Origin: Clostridiales bacterium UBA6114
Lineage (GTDB): Bacteria; Bacillota; Clostridia; Oscillospirales; Butyricicoccaceae
DNA length: 64,000 nt
Direction: 5' to 3'
Assembly: GCA_002423435.1 (NCBI GenBank)
Contig: DIWE01000008.1
Coordinates: 1-64,000, forward strand
The notes under the pieces were generated by a model that was not told where the DNA came from, did not search any database, and was given only the letters and a program-made list of their open reading frames with translations. Both the position numbers and the translations under genes were made by a program. Each line of letters starts with the position of its first letter. Position 1 is the first letter of the stretch. Of the stretch, positions 1 to 9,238 are shown piece by piece.

Positions 1-407
1 AGGTCGAGGTAGCGGTACTTGAGGCGCAGCGTCTCGTCGACCTCGGGGCCCTCGCCCGACTCGACCTCGAACGGCGGCGTCTGGGCCGCGTTGAGCACCT
101 CGACCCGTTCCACCATCACCTCGACCTCGCCGGTCGGCAGGCCGGGATTCACCGTCTCGGGGCTGCGGGCCGCCACCACACCGTTGACGGCGATGACGAA
201 CTCGGACCGCAGCCGCTCGGCGGCGCGATGCGCCTCTTCCGCGAGCTGCGGGTTGAAGACGAGCTGCACAAGGCCGCTGCGGTCGCGCAGGTCGACGAAG
301 ACCACGCCGCCGTGGTCGCGGCGCCGCGCCACCCACCCGCACAGCCGCACCTCGCTGCCGACGGCGTCGAGACGCAGATCCCCCGGGTAATGGCTGCGCA
401 GCTCCAT
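1..407 (-). CDS. aspS: Aspartate--tRNA ligase, N-terminal part (actinobacterial copy, cut by window start)
   Basis: Charges tRNA-Asp in the cytoplasm. Only about the first 135 residues are in the window. They form the OB-fold anticodon-binding domain (CGWVARRRDHGG, FVDLRDRSGLVQLVF) and run into YRYLDL, where the class II catalytic domain begins. The ATG at 407 overlaps the TGA of hisS upstream (TGATG), so the pair is probably translationally coupled. It is the first of two aspS genes in the window; the other (25,241-27,022) has clearly different codon use and sequence. Identity is certain; only the length is unknown. Confidence 0.93.
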   Translation of the reverse strand, partial: MELRSHYPGDLRLDAVGSEVRLCGWVARRRDHGGVVFVDLRDRSGLVQLVFNPQLAEEAHRAAERLRSEFVIAVNGVVAARSPETVNPGLPTGEVEVMVERVEVLNAAQTPPFEVESGEGPEVDETLRLKYRYLD

Positions 408-1675
408 CACAGACCCCTTTCGAGGCGTTCGCAGAGCCAGGCTGCGGCGCCGTCTGCCGGTACGTCCAGCTCTTCCCCGCTGCCCAGCAGGCGGACCCTC
501 ACCATGTCTGCCGGCAGCTCGGACAGACCGACGAAGACGACCGCCGCGGCGCCGAGCCGCGAGGCCTGCTTAAGCTGACCCTTGGGGCTGCGCCCCAGCA
601 GGTCGAGCTCGACGGCCGCCGGGCATTCACGTCGCACACTCTCGGCGAGCAGGAACGCCCGGTCGCGAGCGGCGTCGTCGAAGCACGCCACGTAGGCGTC
701 GACGCGGTACGGCGCCGGGCTCGCGTCGCCCATCGCCAGCGTGATGCGCTCGAGGCCGGAGCCCCAGCCGACGCCCGGTGTGGGCGGTCCCCCGATCTGC
801 TCCACGAGGCCGTCGTAGCGGCCGCCGCCGCCGACGCCGCTCTGGGCGCCGAGACGATCGCAGCTGAACTCGAAGGTGGTGCGCGTGTAGTAGTCGAGGC
901 CGCGCACGAGCCGGTAGTCGACCTCCGGCTGCAGGTCCAGCGACGCCAGCAGCCCCAGGACCCGGTCGAAATGGTCGCGACAGTCGTCGCAGAGGTGGTC
1001 GACGATGCGCGGCGCCTCATCGAGCACCGCGCGGCACGTCTCGACCTTGCAGTCGAAGGTCCGCAGCGGGTTGAGCTCGAGCCGCTCGCGGCAGTCGCCG
1101 CAGAGCTCCTGCTCACGGCCGCGCAGGTAGTCGCGCAGCAGGGCCACGTAGGCCGGTCGGCAGGCGCGGTCGCCCATGCTGTTGACGGCCAGACGCAGGT
1201 CGGCGATGCCCAGCTCGGCGAAGATGGCAGCGAGGACGGCGATGACCTCCACGTCAACGGTCGGCTCCGGCGAGCCCAGGGCCTCGACGCCGAGCTGGTA
1301 GTGCTCGCGGTACCTGCCCGACTGCGGCTTCTCGTAGCGGAACATCGGCGCGTGGTACCAGAGCTTCACCGGCTGCGGCAGCTTGTGCAGGCCGTGCTCC
1401 ACATAGGCCCGGCACACCGGCGCCGTACCCTCGGGCCGCAGCGTGAGCAGACGGTCGCCCTTGTCCGCGAAGGTGTACATCTCCTTGCGCACGATGTCGG
1501 TGGCCTCGCCGACGCCGCGCTCGAACAGCGCCGTGTCCTCGAACTCCGGCGTGACGATGCGGCGATAGCCGTGCGCGGCGAAGACGCGGGCCGCGGTGCG
1601 CACGATGCCGTCGCGACGCTCGGCGGCGTCGGGCAGCATGTCGTAGGTGCCCTTGGGAGCCTGGAGAGCGCTCAT
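407..1675 (-). CDS. hisS: Histidine--tRNA ligase (actinobacterial copy)
   Basis: Class II synthetase charging tRNA-His; 422 residues, normal for bacterial HisRS. Visible are motif 2 (TLRPEGTA, about 78-85, and FRYEKPQSGRYREHYQ, 112-127), the histidine signature VRGLDYYTRT (257-266), GGGGRYDGL (282-290) and the motif 3-like GWGSGLERI. Cysteine pairs lie in the insertion domain (about 192-230) and a C-terminal anticodon domain follows. It sits between the metallo-beta-lactamase gene and aspS in one minus-strand run and overlaps aspS by one base. A second hisS of clostridial type lies at 27,052-28,323. Confidence 0.97.
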   Translation of the reverse strand: MSALQAPKGTYDMLPDAAERRDGIVRTAARVFAAHGYRRIVTPEFEDTALFERGVGEATDIVRKEMYTFADKGDRLLTLRPEGTAPVCRAYVEHGLHKLPQPVKLWYHAPMFRYEKPQSGRYREHYQLGVEALGSPEPTVDVEVIAVLAAIFAELGIADLRLAVNSMGDRACRPAYVALLRDYLRGREQELCGDCRERLELNPLRTFDCKVETCRAVLDEAPRIVDHLCDDCRDHFDRVLGLLASLDLQPEVDYRLVRGLDYYTRTTFEFSCDRLGAQSGVGGGGRYDGLVEQIGGPPTPGVGWGSGLERITLAMGDASPAPYRVDAYVACFDDAARDRAFLLAESVRRECPAAVELDLLGRSPKGQLKQASRLGAAAVVFVGLSELPADMVRVRLLGSGEELDVPADGAAAWLCERLERGL

Positions 1676-1693
1676 CGGACGCCACCGGGGTGC

Positions 1694-1711
1694 CGGCGCC
1701 GCGCGGCGCCG
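1694..1711. repeat. GC-rich perfect palindrome between hisS and the hydrolase gene
   Basis: CGGCGCCGCGCGGCGCCG is an 18-base self-complementary sequence in the 49-bp gap. It can fold as a short hairpin in the mRNA. No T-run follows, so a terminator is not supported. It may be chance in such GC-rich DNA. Confidence 0.35.
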
Positions 1712-1724
1712 CGGAGGCGGGCGG

Positions 1725-2375
1725 TCATCTGCCGGACCCCTGGTCCCGTCGCAGCGCCGAGAGGAAGGGATTGAGCGTCAGCTCGCGCTTGAGCGACGTG
1801 TCGGGCCCGTGGCCGCAGTGCACCACCGTCTCCGGCGGGAAGCGGCCGGCCAGCCGGGCGACGGAGTCGAGCAGCTGATCGAAGTCGCCGCCGGGCAGAT
1901 CGGTGCGCCCGATGCTGCCGTAGAAGAGCAGGTCGCCGACGAACAGCTCACCGCCGACGGCGAAGGTGTAGGCACCGGCAGAATGGCCCGGCGTCGGGAT
2001 CGCGAGTGCCGGGATGTCGAGGTCGAGCCGCTGCTCGCCCTCGATCAGCACCGTCTCGGCGCTGACCGCCTCGACCGGGAAGCCGGCCAGCGGTCCCAGC
2101 TCGGGGCGCGCCACCTGAGGCGCGTCGGCGGCGCCGACGTAGACCGGCAGCTCGAACTGCCGCGCCAGCGGCTGGACGGCGCCGAAGTGGTCGAAGTGTC
2201 CGTGCGTGACGAGGATAGCCAGCGGCGTCAGGCCGGCGCGCTCCATGAACTCCACGACCTTCTCGGCCTCGTCGCCGGGGTCGATGACAAGGCAGCGGCC
2301 GGCCTGCGCCACGATGAAGCAGTTGGCGCCCAGCGGGCCGAGTGAGAATGAGTGGACCTTGAGATCGTCTGCCAT
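1725..2375 (-). CDS. MBL-fold metallo-hydrolase (glyoxalase II-like)
   Basis: 216 residues, a single metallo-beta-lactamase domain. The metal-binding motif THGHFDH is at about 57-63. Further ligands are likely in PTPGHSAGA, VGDLLFYGS and the C-terminal VHCGHGPDT. Proteins of this size (YcbL/GloB2 group) are often annotated hydroxyacylglutathione hydrolase, but they lack the C-terminal substrate domain of true glyoxalase II, so the substrate is open. It lies between rel and hisS, a common neighbourhood in high-GC Gram-positives. No D-aminoacyl-tRNA deacylase gene, often found here, is present in the 175-bp gap before rel. Confidence 0.88.
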   Translation of the reverse strand: MADDLKVHSFSLGPLGANCFIVAQAGRCLVIDPGDEAEKVVEFMERAGLTPLAILVTHGHFDHFGAVQPLARQFELPVYVGAADAPQVARPELGPLAGFPVEAVSAETVLIEGEQRLDLDIPALAIPTPGHSAGAYTFAVGGELFVGDLLFYGSIGRTDLPGGDFDQLLDSVARLAGRFPPETVVHCGHGPDTSLKRELTLNPFLSALRRDQGSGR

Positions 2376-2468
2376 GGTGCGCGCGCTCGAGGTGACGGGG
2401 ATGACGGCCGGGACGCGGCCGTCGGTACGCTATCAGACCTGCACTGCGGCCGTCGAACGAGAGTGCTG

Positions 2469-2486
2469 ACGGGCGGCGCCGCCCGT
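2469..2486. repeat. Palindromic hairpin downstream of rel
   Basis: ACGGGCGGCGCCGCCCGT is an 18-base perfect palindrome in the gap between the rel stop (2,551) and the MBL gene start (2,375). It could act as a processing or weak termination hairpin for the rel transcript. No U-tract is seen. Confidence 0.35.
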
Positions 2487-2550
2487 ACGGGCGGCGCGAC
2501 GCCAGACCGAGGCGCGAAGGCCGCCGCCCTGCGGCCGCCGCGGCGGCGAC

Positions 2551-4797
2551 TCAGCCGCCGACGACGCGGTAGGCGTCGTAGACGGTGCTCAGCGTGCGCA
2601 GATTGGCGAGGATGGTATCGAGCTGGCGCACGTCCCCGACCTCGATGGTGAAGCGCTCGCGCGCCACGCTGTCCGGCAGCGTCTGGACCGTACCGCTGAT
2701 GATGTGCGCGCCGGAGTCGGACAGCGTGCGCGCCACGTCCTCGAGCAGCCGCGGCCGGTGCAGCGCCTCCACCTGGATCTCGACGCGGAACGGCTTGCCG
2801 CCGGTGCCGATCCAGTCGACGGTGATGAACCGCTCCGGGTCCTTGCGCAGGGCCCGCGCGTTCTTGCAGTCGGCGCGGTGGATGGTGACACCCTTGCCGA
2901 GCGAGATGTAGCCGACGATCTGGTCGCCCGGGATCGGCTTGCAGCACTTGGCCATGCGCACCACGATGTCGGTCATGCCCTCGACGGCGATGCCGAAGTC
3001 GCTGGAGACGCCGGTCGGCTCGGCGGTGGCCAGATGCTCCACCTCCGGCGCCATCGTCTCCATCCGGGGCTCGGCCATGATCTCGCCGTAGTGCAGGAGC
3101 TTGTCGATGACCGACTTCACCGGGATGTGTCCCGAGCCGACCGCCGCGTAGAGGTCTTCCCCGTGCTGGTACCCCATGTCGTGGACGACCTTCTGCAGCG
3201 TCTTGCCGGAGAGCAGCTTCTGCGACGGATGGCCGTCGCGGCGCAGCGTCTCGGCCAGCAGCTCGCGGCCGGACCGCTCCGCGTCCTCACGCTCCTCGCG
3301 GCGGAAGTGCTGGCGGATCTTCTGCCGGGCGCGGCTGCTGACCACGACGCTGAGCCAGTCGCGCGACGGCCCGTGACTGCTCCGTGAGGTGATGATCTCG
3401 ACGATGTCGCCGGAGCGCAGCCGGTGGTGCAGCGGCACGATGCGGCCGTTGACCTTGGCGCCGACGCAATGACTACCGACGTCGGTGTGGATAGCGTAGG
3501 CGAGGTCGATCGGGGTGGCGTTGCGCGGCAGGCTCTTGACGTCGCCCTTGGGGGTGAAGACGAAGACCTCGTCTTCAAAGAGGTCGATCCGCAGGGTGTC
3601 CATGAAATCGCGCGGATCGCCGGTCTCGCTCTGCCACTCCATCATCTGGCGCAGCCACAGCAGCTTGTCGGCCTGCTTGTCGCCCTTCTCCTTGTAGAGC
3701 CAGTGCGCGGCGATGCCGAACTCGGCGGTCTGGTGCATGTCGAAGGTGCGCACCTGGATCTCGAGCGGCTTGCCCTGGGGCCCGATGACCGTGGTGTGCA
3801 GCGACTGGTACATGTTGTACTTGGGCATCGCGATGTAGTCTTTGAAACGCCCGGGGATGGGCTTCCACACCGAGTGGATGATGCCGATCGCTCCGTAGCA
3901 GTCCTTCACGGTCTCGACCAGCACCCGCAACGCGGTGAGGTCGAAGATCTCGTTGAACTCCTTGCCGCGGCGAGCCATCTTGAGATAGATGGAGTAGAAG
4001 TGCTTGGCGCGACCGCTGATCTCGGCGTCGATGCCGGCCTCCGTGAGCTGTTCGCCGAGCAGGGCGGCGGTCTCTTCGACGAAGCCCTCGCGATCGACCC
4101 GCCGCTGGGCGACCCACTGCTGGATCTCGGCGTACTTGCGCGGGTGCAGGATGGCGAACGACAGGTCCTCGAGCTGCCACTTGAAGCTGTGGATACCGAG
4201 CCGGTGGGCGAGCGGCGCGTAGACCTCGAGCGTCTCCTTGGCCTTCTGGATCTGCTTCTGCTTACCCAGGTAGCCGAGCGTGCGGACGTTGTGCAGTCGG
4301 TCGGCGAGCTTGATGAGGATGACGCGGATGTCGCCGGCCATGGCCACGATCAGCTTGCGGAAGTTCTCGGCCTGCTCCTCCTCCTGGGAGGTGAAGTGCA
4401 TCTTGGTGAGCTTGGTGACGCCGTCGACCAGCATGGCGATCTCGGGCCCGAACTCGTCCTCGAGCCACTCCGGCGGCGTGCCGGTGTCCTCGACCACGTC
4501 GTGCAACAGGGCGGCGGCGATGGTCACCGAGTCGAGCTGCAGCTCGGCGCAGTTCATGGCGGTGCCGACCGGGTGGTGGATATACATCTCGCCGCTCTTG
4601 CGGTTCTGGCCGGCGTGCAGCAGCGTCGCCGCCACGAAGGCGCGCGTGATGAGGTCCACGTCGGCGTCGGCGTCGTAGGCGGTGACGGCCGCGAGCAGCT
4701 GCTCGAGCAGCGGCGCGACCTCCTCCGGGACGTGCGTCAGCTCGTCGTGCTGCGGAAGAGGCCGGGAAGGCTCTCTCTGCGATACCGTCGGTGCCAT
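2551..4797 (-). CDS. rel: Bifunctional (p)ppGpp synthetase/hydrolase (Rel/SpoT family)
   Basis: Long-form stringent-response enzyme that makes and degrades (p)ppGpp; 748 residues from the ATG at 4,797. An open frame extends 66 codons upstream, but those residues are recJ sequence in another frame. Domains in order: an HD hydrolase with HHPVG (about 74-78) and LLHDVVEDT (about 97-105), both intact; a synthetase with RFKDYIAMPK and YQSLHTT; a TGS domain (VFTPKGDVKSLP); a zinc-finger-like region with KCCKPIPGD; and a C-terminal ACT domain. With both catalytic centres intact it should be bifunctional. The start overlaps the recJ 3' end by about 60 bases, suggesting co-transcription. Confidence 0.95.
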   Translation of the reverse strand: MAPTVSQREPSRPLPQHDELTHVPEEVAPLLEQLLAAVTAYDADADVDLITRAFVAATLLHAGQNRKSGEMYIHHPVGTAMNCAELQLDSVTIAAALLHDVVEDTGTPPEWLEDEFGPEIAMLVDGVTKLTKMHFTSQEEEQAENFRKLIVAMAGDIRVILIKLADRLHNVRTLGYLGKQKQIQKAKETLEVYAPLAHRLGIHSFKWQLEDLSFAILHPRKYAEIQQWVAQRRVDREGFVEETAALLGEQLTEAGIDAEISGRAKHFYSIYLKMARRGKEFNEIFDLTALRVLVETVKDCYGAIGIIHSVWKPIPGRFKDYIAMPKYNMYQSLHTTVIGPQGKPLEIQVRTFDMHQTAEFGIAAHWLYKEKGDKQADKLLWLRQMMEWQSETGDPRDFMDTLRIDLFEDEVFVFTPKGDVKSLPRNATPIDLAYAIHTDVGSHCVGAKVNGRIVPLHHRLRSGDIVEIITSRSSHGPSRDWLSVVVSSRARQKIRQHFRREEREDAERSGRELLAETLRRDGHPSQKLLSGKTLQKVVHDMGYQHGEDLYAAVGSGHIPVKSVIDKLLHYGEIMAEPRMETMAPEVEHLATAEPTGVSSDFGIAVEGMTDIVVRMAKCCKPIPGDQIVGYISLGKGVTIHRADCKNARALRKDPERFITVDWIGTGGKPFRVEIQVEALHRPRLLEDVARTLSDSGAHIISGTVQTLPDSVARERFTIEVGDVRQLDTILANLRTLSTVYDAYRVVGG

Positions 4798-7289
4798 AGT
4801 CTGTACGCCTCGGAGATGGTCAGGTCGACCCTGCCGACCGGTTTCTTGCCCGGCGCCGGCGCCAGCAAACCGGTCTCGTCGAGCACCTGCAGGGCGACGG
4901 CGAGCGTCGGGAGCTTGGTCAGGAACGGTCCGGCGGCAAGCTCGGCGTCCAGCGCGGCGACCACGTCGCCGGCCTTGCCGGTGAGGGCCCGCCACACTGC
5001 GCGCAGGCGGCGATCGATGTCGTAGTCGCTCTCGACGACCTTGTCGGCGAATCCTATCTCAGCTTCCCCCCAGAGCAGATGCACGTCCGTCTGTGGCGAG
5101 GATGCGGCGAGGATGCGGCAGAACGCCGCCTCCGAGAGTGGAGGATCGATGAACACGAGGCGCGTGCAGGCCTGCACCAGATCCGGATGGGCGGCGGCGG
5201 TCTCGCTGCCGGTCATGATCAGCGACGGCCCCGTCGCGTCCAGCAGAGCCGGCAGCCGCGGCGCCGCGCAGGCGCCCTGGACATAGGCGGCCGTGCGGCC
5301 GAGCGCTGCCAGGGGCAGATCGCGCGTGAGCAGCGGCCGGCGGCGGGCGACGTCGGCGACCAGCACGAGCGTGCGGTCGGCGCCGCTCGACAGCGACGTC
5401 AGGGTCGAGAGCAGCGGCCGGCCACGGCGGTCGTCGAGCCTGTCGTCGGCGCGCAGCGCCGCGAGCAGCTCCGAGACACGCGGCGAGCGCTCGCCGGCGA
5501 CGCCGGCGCTCCGGCGACGCTCGACCTCGTCCCTCAGAGCGGCGCCGGCGAGGCGCTCGGCGCAGGCGGCGTCGCAGGCAGTGGCGCAGAGATCGCCGTC
5601 CGCGGCCGCCAGCGGCAGCAGCGCCCGGACGCGGGCCTGCGCCGTCACGCAGCCGTTGAAGTCGTTGGCCGTCAGCTCCAGGGGCACGTCGAAGCGGGCG
5701 CCGCTGAACTCGTCGGCGCCGCGGAAGTCGAAGTGCACGGCGCTGGCGCAGACGCCGTCGGCGCGCACGCGGCAGCGCAGATGACGGCCGTCGCGGCTGC
5801 GCTTCGGCGACTCGACCTCGGCGCCGTGCACCAGCAGCGTCACGCGCGGATTGCCCTGACCGTGCGGCGCCAGCTTCCCCAGCTCCTCGGCGAGCGGCAG
5901 CGTCAGCTCGTCGCCGGCCACCACCGCATCGACGTCCAGATGCCGCTCCAGCAGGCCGCCGGGGAGCGTCCCGGAGACGTGGTCCACGAAGAGACGGCGG
6001 AAGGTCGGGACGTCGTCGCGACGCAGCCGCAGGCCGCAGGCGGCGGCGTGGCCGCCGAAGCCGATCAGCGGCGCCGCGCAGGCGGTGACGGCAGCCAGCA
6101 GATCGTAGCCGGCGATCGACCGTCCCGACCCCTTGGCCACGTCCTCGCCGGAGCAGAGCAGGATCGTCGGGCGGCCGGTCCGCTCGGCCACCCGGTTGGC
6201 GACGATGCCGACCACGCCCTCGTGCCAGCCGGGAGCGTCGAGCACCACCGCCGCCGGCGGCTCCGCCGGCAGCGCCGCGAGCGCCTCGTCGAGCATCGCC
6301 TGCTCGATCTGGCGCCGCTCCGTGTTGCAGTCGTCGAGGCGGCGCGCCAGCCGGCAGGCCTCCGGCCAGTCCTCGGCGGCCAGCAGCGAGAGGGCCAGCC
6401 CCGGATCGTCGAGACGTCCGGCGGCGTTGAGCCGCGGAGCGATGCGGAAGGCCAGCGTGTCGGCATCGATCGGTCGGCCGGTGCTGCCGGAGACGTCGAG
6501 CAGCGCCGCCAGGCCCGGCGGCGGCGACGCCTGCAGGCGGGCCAGCCCCATCGTGGTCAGCACGCGGTTCTCGTCGATCAGCGGCACCACGTCGGCGATG
6601 GTGCCGACGGCGACCGCGTCGAGAAGCGGCCGCAGGCGCAGGGGCACCTCGACCCAGTCGGCCTGCGGTCGCTCGAACAGGGCGTGCGCCAGCTTGAACG
6701 CCACGCCCACGCCGGCCAGGTGCGGGAACGGATAGCCGCCGAGCTGCGGCGAGAGCACCACGCAGTCCGGAAGCTGCTCACCGGGCTGGTGATGGTCGGT
6801 GACGATGACGTCGAGCCCCAGCTCGACGGCGCGCTCCACGGCGGCGAAGTCGCGGATGCCACAGTCGACGGTGATGAGCAGGCGGGCGTCGGCGGCGGCC
6901 GCCTCCTCGACGGCCTGCAGCGAGAGGCCGTAGCCGTCGCGGAAGCGGTTCGGCAGTCGCGTCTGCACCGCGGCGCCGAGCTCGCGCAAGGCCGAAGAGA
7001 GCACGTGCGTGGCGGTGATGCCGTCGGCGTCGTAGTCGCCGTGGACGACGATGAGCTCGTCGCGCTGCAGCGCCTGATCGACGCGCCGACGGGCCGCGTC
7101 CATGCCCTGCAGCCGATACGGGTCGCGGACGAGGAACGGCGGCTGGAGGAAGCTGCGCGCCGCCTCGGCGTCGGTGAGGCCCCGGCGGACCAGCACCTCG
7201 CCGAGAACACGACTGACGCCGAGCTCGCCGGCGAGCCGGCGCGCGGCGCGCAGATCGACGCCGGATATGCGCCAGTCGACGGAGTCCAT
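4737..7289 (-). CDS. recJ: Single-stranded-DNA-specific exonuclease RecJ
   Basis: 5'-3' ssDNA exonuclease of recombination and mismatch repair. DHH-family motifs are clear: HGDYDADG, ITVDCGI and VTDHHQPGE near the N-terminus, and GFGGHAAACGL in the DHHA1 part, followed by an OB-fold and a long C-terminal region. About 850 residues, longer than E. coli RecJ, as in many actinobacterial homologues. The frame is open to a GTG at 7,322; I prefer the ATG at 7,289 (MDSVDWRISG), which matches the usual RecJ start, though no strong ribosome site precedes either. The 3' end overlaps rel. Confidence 0.93.
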   Translation of the reverse strand: MDSVDWRISGVDLRAARRLAGELGVSRVLGEVLVRRGLTDAEAARSFLQPPFLVRDPYRLQGMDAARRRVDQALQRDELIVVHGDYDADGITATHVLSSALRELGAAVQTRLPNRFRDGYGLSLQAVEEAAAADARLLITVDCGIRDFAAVERAVELGLDVIVTDHHQPGEQLPDCVVLSPQLGGYPFPHLAGVGVAFKLAHALFERPQADWVEVPLRLRPLLDAVAVGTIADVVPLIDENRVLTTMGLARLQASPPPGLAALLDVSGSTGRPIDADTLAFRIAPRLNAAGRLDDPGLALSLLAAEDWPEACRLARRLDDCNTERRQIEQAMLDEALAALPAEPPAAVVLDAPGWHEGVVGIVANRVAERTGRPTILLCSGEDVAKGSGRSIAGYDLLAAVTACAAPLIGFGGHAAACGLRLRRDDVPTFRRLFVDHVSGTLPGGLLERHLDVDAVVAGDELTLPLAEELGKLAPHGQGNPRVTLLVHGAEVESPKRSRDGRHLRCRVRADGVCASAVHFDFRGADEFSGARFDVPLELTANDFNGCVTAQARVRALLPLAAADGDLCATACDAACAERLAGAALRDEVERRRSAGVAGERSPRVSELLAALRADDRLDDRRGRPLLSTLTSLSSGADRTLVLVADVARRRPLLTRDLPLAALGRTAAYVQGACAAPRLPALLDATGPSLIMTGSETAAAHPDLVQACTRLVFIDPPLSEAAFCRILAASSPQTDVHLLWGEAEIGFADKVVESDYDIDRRLRAVWRALTGKAGDVVAALDAELAAGPFLTKLPTLAVALQVLDETGLLAPAPGKKPVGRVDLTISEAYRLWHRRYRRESLPGLFRSTTS

Positions 7290-7518
7290 GCCGTTCAGGA
7301 TAACGCCTGTCGCGGACGGCACGGCGAGAGAGCGCGGTGTGCTGCCCGGCCGCGCCGCTCACGACCGCAGGCGAGAGTCCCGGGCGGGGCGGCAGCGACG
7401 GCGCCGACTGTGGCGGCGATCGTCGCGGCGGGACCTGTGGCGGCAGCGTTCGCAGCGTCGGATCGAGTCGCGGCTGCGTGGGCCGCGGCGACCTGGAGAG
7501 CGGCGAGCTCGACGACCG

Positions 7519-8184
7519 TCAACCCGCCGATGACGCCGGCGACTCCTCGCGGCCCTCGTCGGCGGTCGCGGCGGCTGAGGGACCCTCGGAGGCGCCGCTC
7601 TCACCGGCCGCGACGGCCGCCTCCGTCGGCTTGGGCTGCGGCGCCGCTCCACTGCCGGCCGGCACGGCCGGCGGCGGTCCGGACGGTGACGGGTCGGCCG
7701 TGTCCGCCGGAAGTGCGTGATCGACAGGGGTCTCGGCAGCCTCTGCGACCGGCGATGAGCCGGCCGCGCTCGTGTCGGTCGCCGACGACACGTCGGAGCT
7801 CTCCGCCGGACTCTTTTCGCCGGTCGTCGGCGATACGTCGGTCGCCGATCCGACCGGCAGCGCGTCCGGCGCCACGGTGGCCGGCTCCGGGTGCCACTCC
7901 GGCAGGCCGGCGGCACGCTCGGCCTCGCGAAGCCGCGGGTAGACCTGCTCGAGCTCGCGCTCGAGCTTGCGCTTCTCACCGACCACGCCCAGTCGGGCCA
8001 TGGCCGCGACGGCAAAGCCCACCACCATGATCGCCGCCGCGACGATGGCCGTGAGGGTGAAGATCGAGACGTCTCTCCAGGTGCCGAAGACGTAGTCGAG
8101 ATCGACCCGCTGGTCCTGGTTGACAGCGCCAATGACCAGCACGATGAGCGCCACCACGAGCAGCACGATGACGGAGTTCTTCAC
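7519..8184 (-). CDS. LapA-domain membrane protein with Pro/Ala/Ser-rich tail
   Basis: 221 residues from a GTG at 8,184, chosen because a GGGAGGA ribosome site lies just upstream. Two membrane segments (about 4-22 and 40-62) with a short loop form the DUF1049/LapA fold; a charged helical stretch (EKRKLERELEQVYPRLREAERA) follows. The last 120 or so residues are low-complexity, rich in Ala, Pro, Ser, Asp and Glu. Only the N-terminal part resembles LapA, a membrane protein involved in envelope assembly in Gram-negatives; its role in Gram-positives is unknown. It lies between the PpiC-like lipoprotein gene and recJ. Confidence 0.8.
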   Translation of the reverse strand: MKNSVIVLLVVALIVLVIGAVNQDQRVDLDYVFGTWRDVSIFTLTAIVAAAIMVVGFAVAAMARLGVVGEKRKLERELEQVYPRLREAERAAGLPEWHPEPATVAPDALPVGSATDVSPTTGEKSPAESSDVSSATDTSAAGSSPVAEAAETPVDHALPADTADPSPSGPPPAVPAGSGAAPQPKPTEAAVAAGESGASEGPSAAATADEGREESPASSAG

Positions 8185-8263
8185 GTGGTCCTCCCACTCG
8201 GTGGCCGCCGGAGATCGGTGTCGCCAGTATAGCAACCCCATCACCGCCGGCCCGGTCGGTCGC

Positions 8264-9238
8264 TCAGGGACCGTCCACCGTGACCACCACGTCGGAGCGC
8301 TGCCGCTCCTCGTCGAGCCAGGCTGCCAGCGCCGCGGCACGCTCCCGACGGGTCAGCTCGGCGATCAGCTCCGCTGCCACCTCCGAGAACGGCCGGACGC
8401 GCTCAGGCCGGCGCCCCAGGACCTTGAACACGTGCCAGAGAGCGCCCACCTGCACCGGTGCCGACAGCTCGTCCTCCGGCAGCTCGGCGATGACCTCGCG
8501 GGCGCCATCCGGGATCGAGTCGAGCCGTACCCAGCCGAGCAGGCCACCCTGAGCCTTGAGCTCGGGATCGACGGAGAACTGGCGGGCGGCGCTCTCGAAC
8601 GACTGGCCGCCCTCGATCCGCCCGATCACGTCCCGCGCCGCCGCCTCGGTGCGCACGGCCAGGTCGGCCAGATCCACCTCGGCCGGGATGGTGAAGAGCG
8701 CCGCATTGTCGTCGTAGAACCGTCGCGCCTCGACCCGGCCGGCCCGCACGCCGGCGAACCTGGCGTCCTGCAGGGCTTCGGCCAGCAGTACGGCGGCCAC
8801 CCCGGCGCGCAGCTCGGCCATCGTCAGGCCGCCGTCACGCAGCGCGGCGCGCAGGTCGTCCTCTCCGCCCACGCCGGCGGCAAGATCGTCGAGTCGTTCG
8901 TCGACGGCGGCCTCTGGGACGCGGACGTCGAGGCGCGCCGCCTCCTGCGCGATGAGCTCTTCTCTGATGGCCTGCTCGAGCGCTTCCTCGTCGTCGAGCG
9001 TCTCCCCCGAGAACGCCGCCAGACGCTGTGTGGCGCGCACGTCGGCGGCCGTGACCGGCTTATCCCGGACGCGCACGAGCACCTCCGCCGGCGACGGGCT
9101 GGGGCTCGGCCCGGGGGGCTCCTCGCCGCAGCCCCCGGCCACCGCCGGAGTCAGCAGCAGCACACAGCCGAGCGCCGGCAGCACCCACTGCAGGGGGCGG
9201 CGCCGGCCGCCGCCGATGACGGGAGGCGTGCGGGTCAC
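8264..9238 (-). CDS. PpiC/SurA-type peptidyl-prolyl isomerase lipoprotein
   Basis: 324 residues. The N-terminus is a lipoprotein-like signal with candidate lipidated cysteines at 25 (PALGC) and 37 (VAGGC), followed by a Pro/Ser linker. The middle resembles the SurA N-terminal chaperone domain. A parvulin-type rotamase domain follows (about 195-300: AQGGLLGWV, LSAPVQVGALWHVFKV). It probably assists folding of exported proteins outside the membrane. The GTG start overlaps the oppF stop by four bases (GTGA), tying it to the peptide transporter operon. Confidence 0.87.
   Translation of the reverse strand: MTRTPPVIGGGRRRPLQWVLPALGCVLLLTPAVAGGCGEEPPGPSPSPSPAEVLVRVRDKPVTAADVRATQRLAAFSGETLDDEEALEQAIREELIAQEAARLDVRVPEAAVDERLDDLAAGVGGEDDLRAALRDGGLTMAELRAGVAAVLLAEALQDARFAGVRAGRVEARRFYDDNAALFTIPAEVDLADLAVRTEAAARDVIGRIEGGQSFESAARQFSVDPELKAQGGLLGWVRLDSIPDGAREVIAELPEDELSAPVQVGALWHVFKVLGRRPERVRPFSEVAAELIAELTRRERAAALAAWLDEERQRSDVVVTVDGP

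Noticed and set aside
971..1774. 267-codon plus-strand frame
   Set aside because: Antisense shadow of hisS.
3424..5025. 533-codon plus-strand frame
   Set aside because: Antisense shadow of rel; no family features.
7295..7522. 75-codon Ala-rich frame between lapA and recJ
   Set aside because: TTG start overlapping the lapA stop, low complexity, no ribosome site; I cannot support it as a gene.
5079..8030. Very long open frame (983 codons) on the plus strand
   Set aside because: Antisense to recJ and its neighbours; Arg/Ala/Gln/His-rich composition is the usual shadow in GC-rich DNA.
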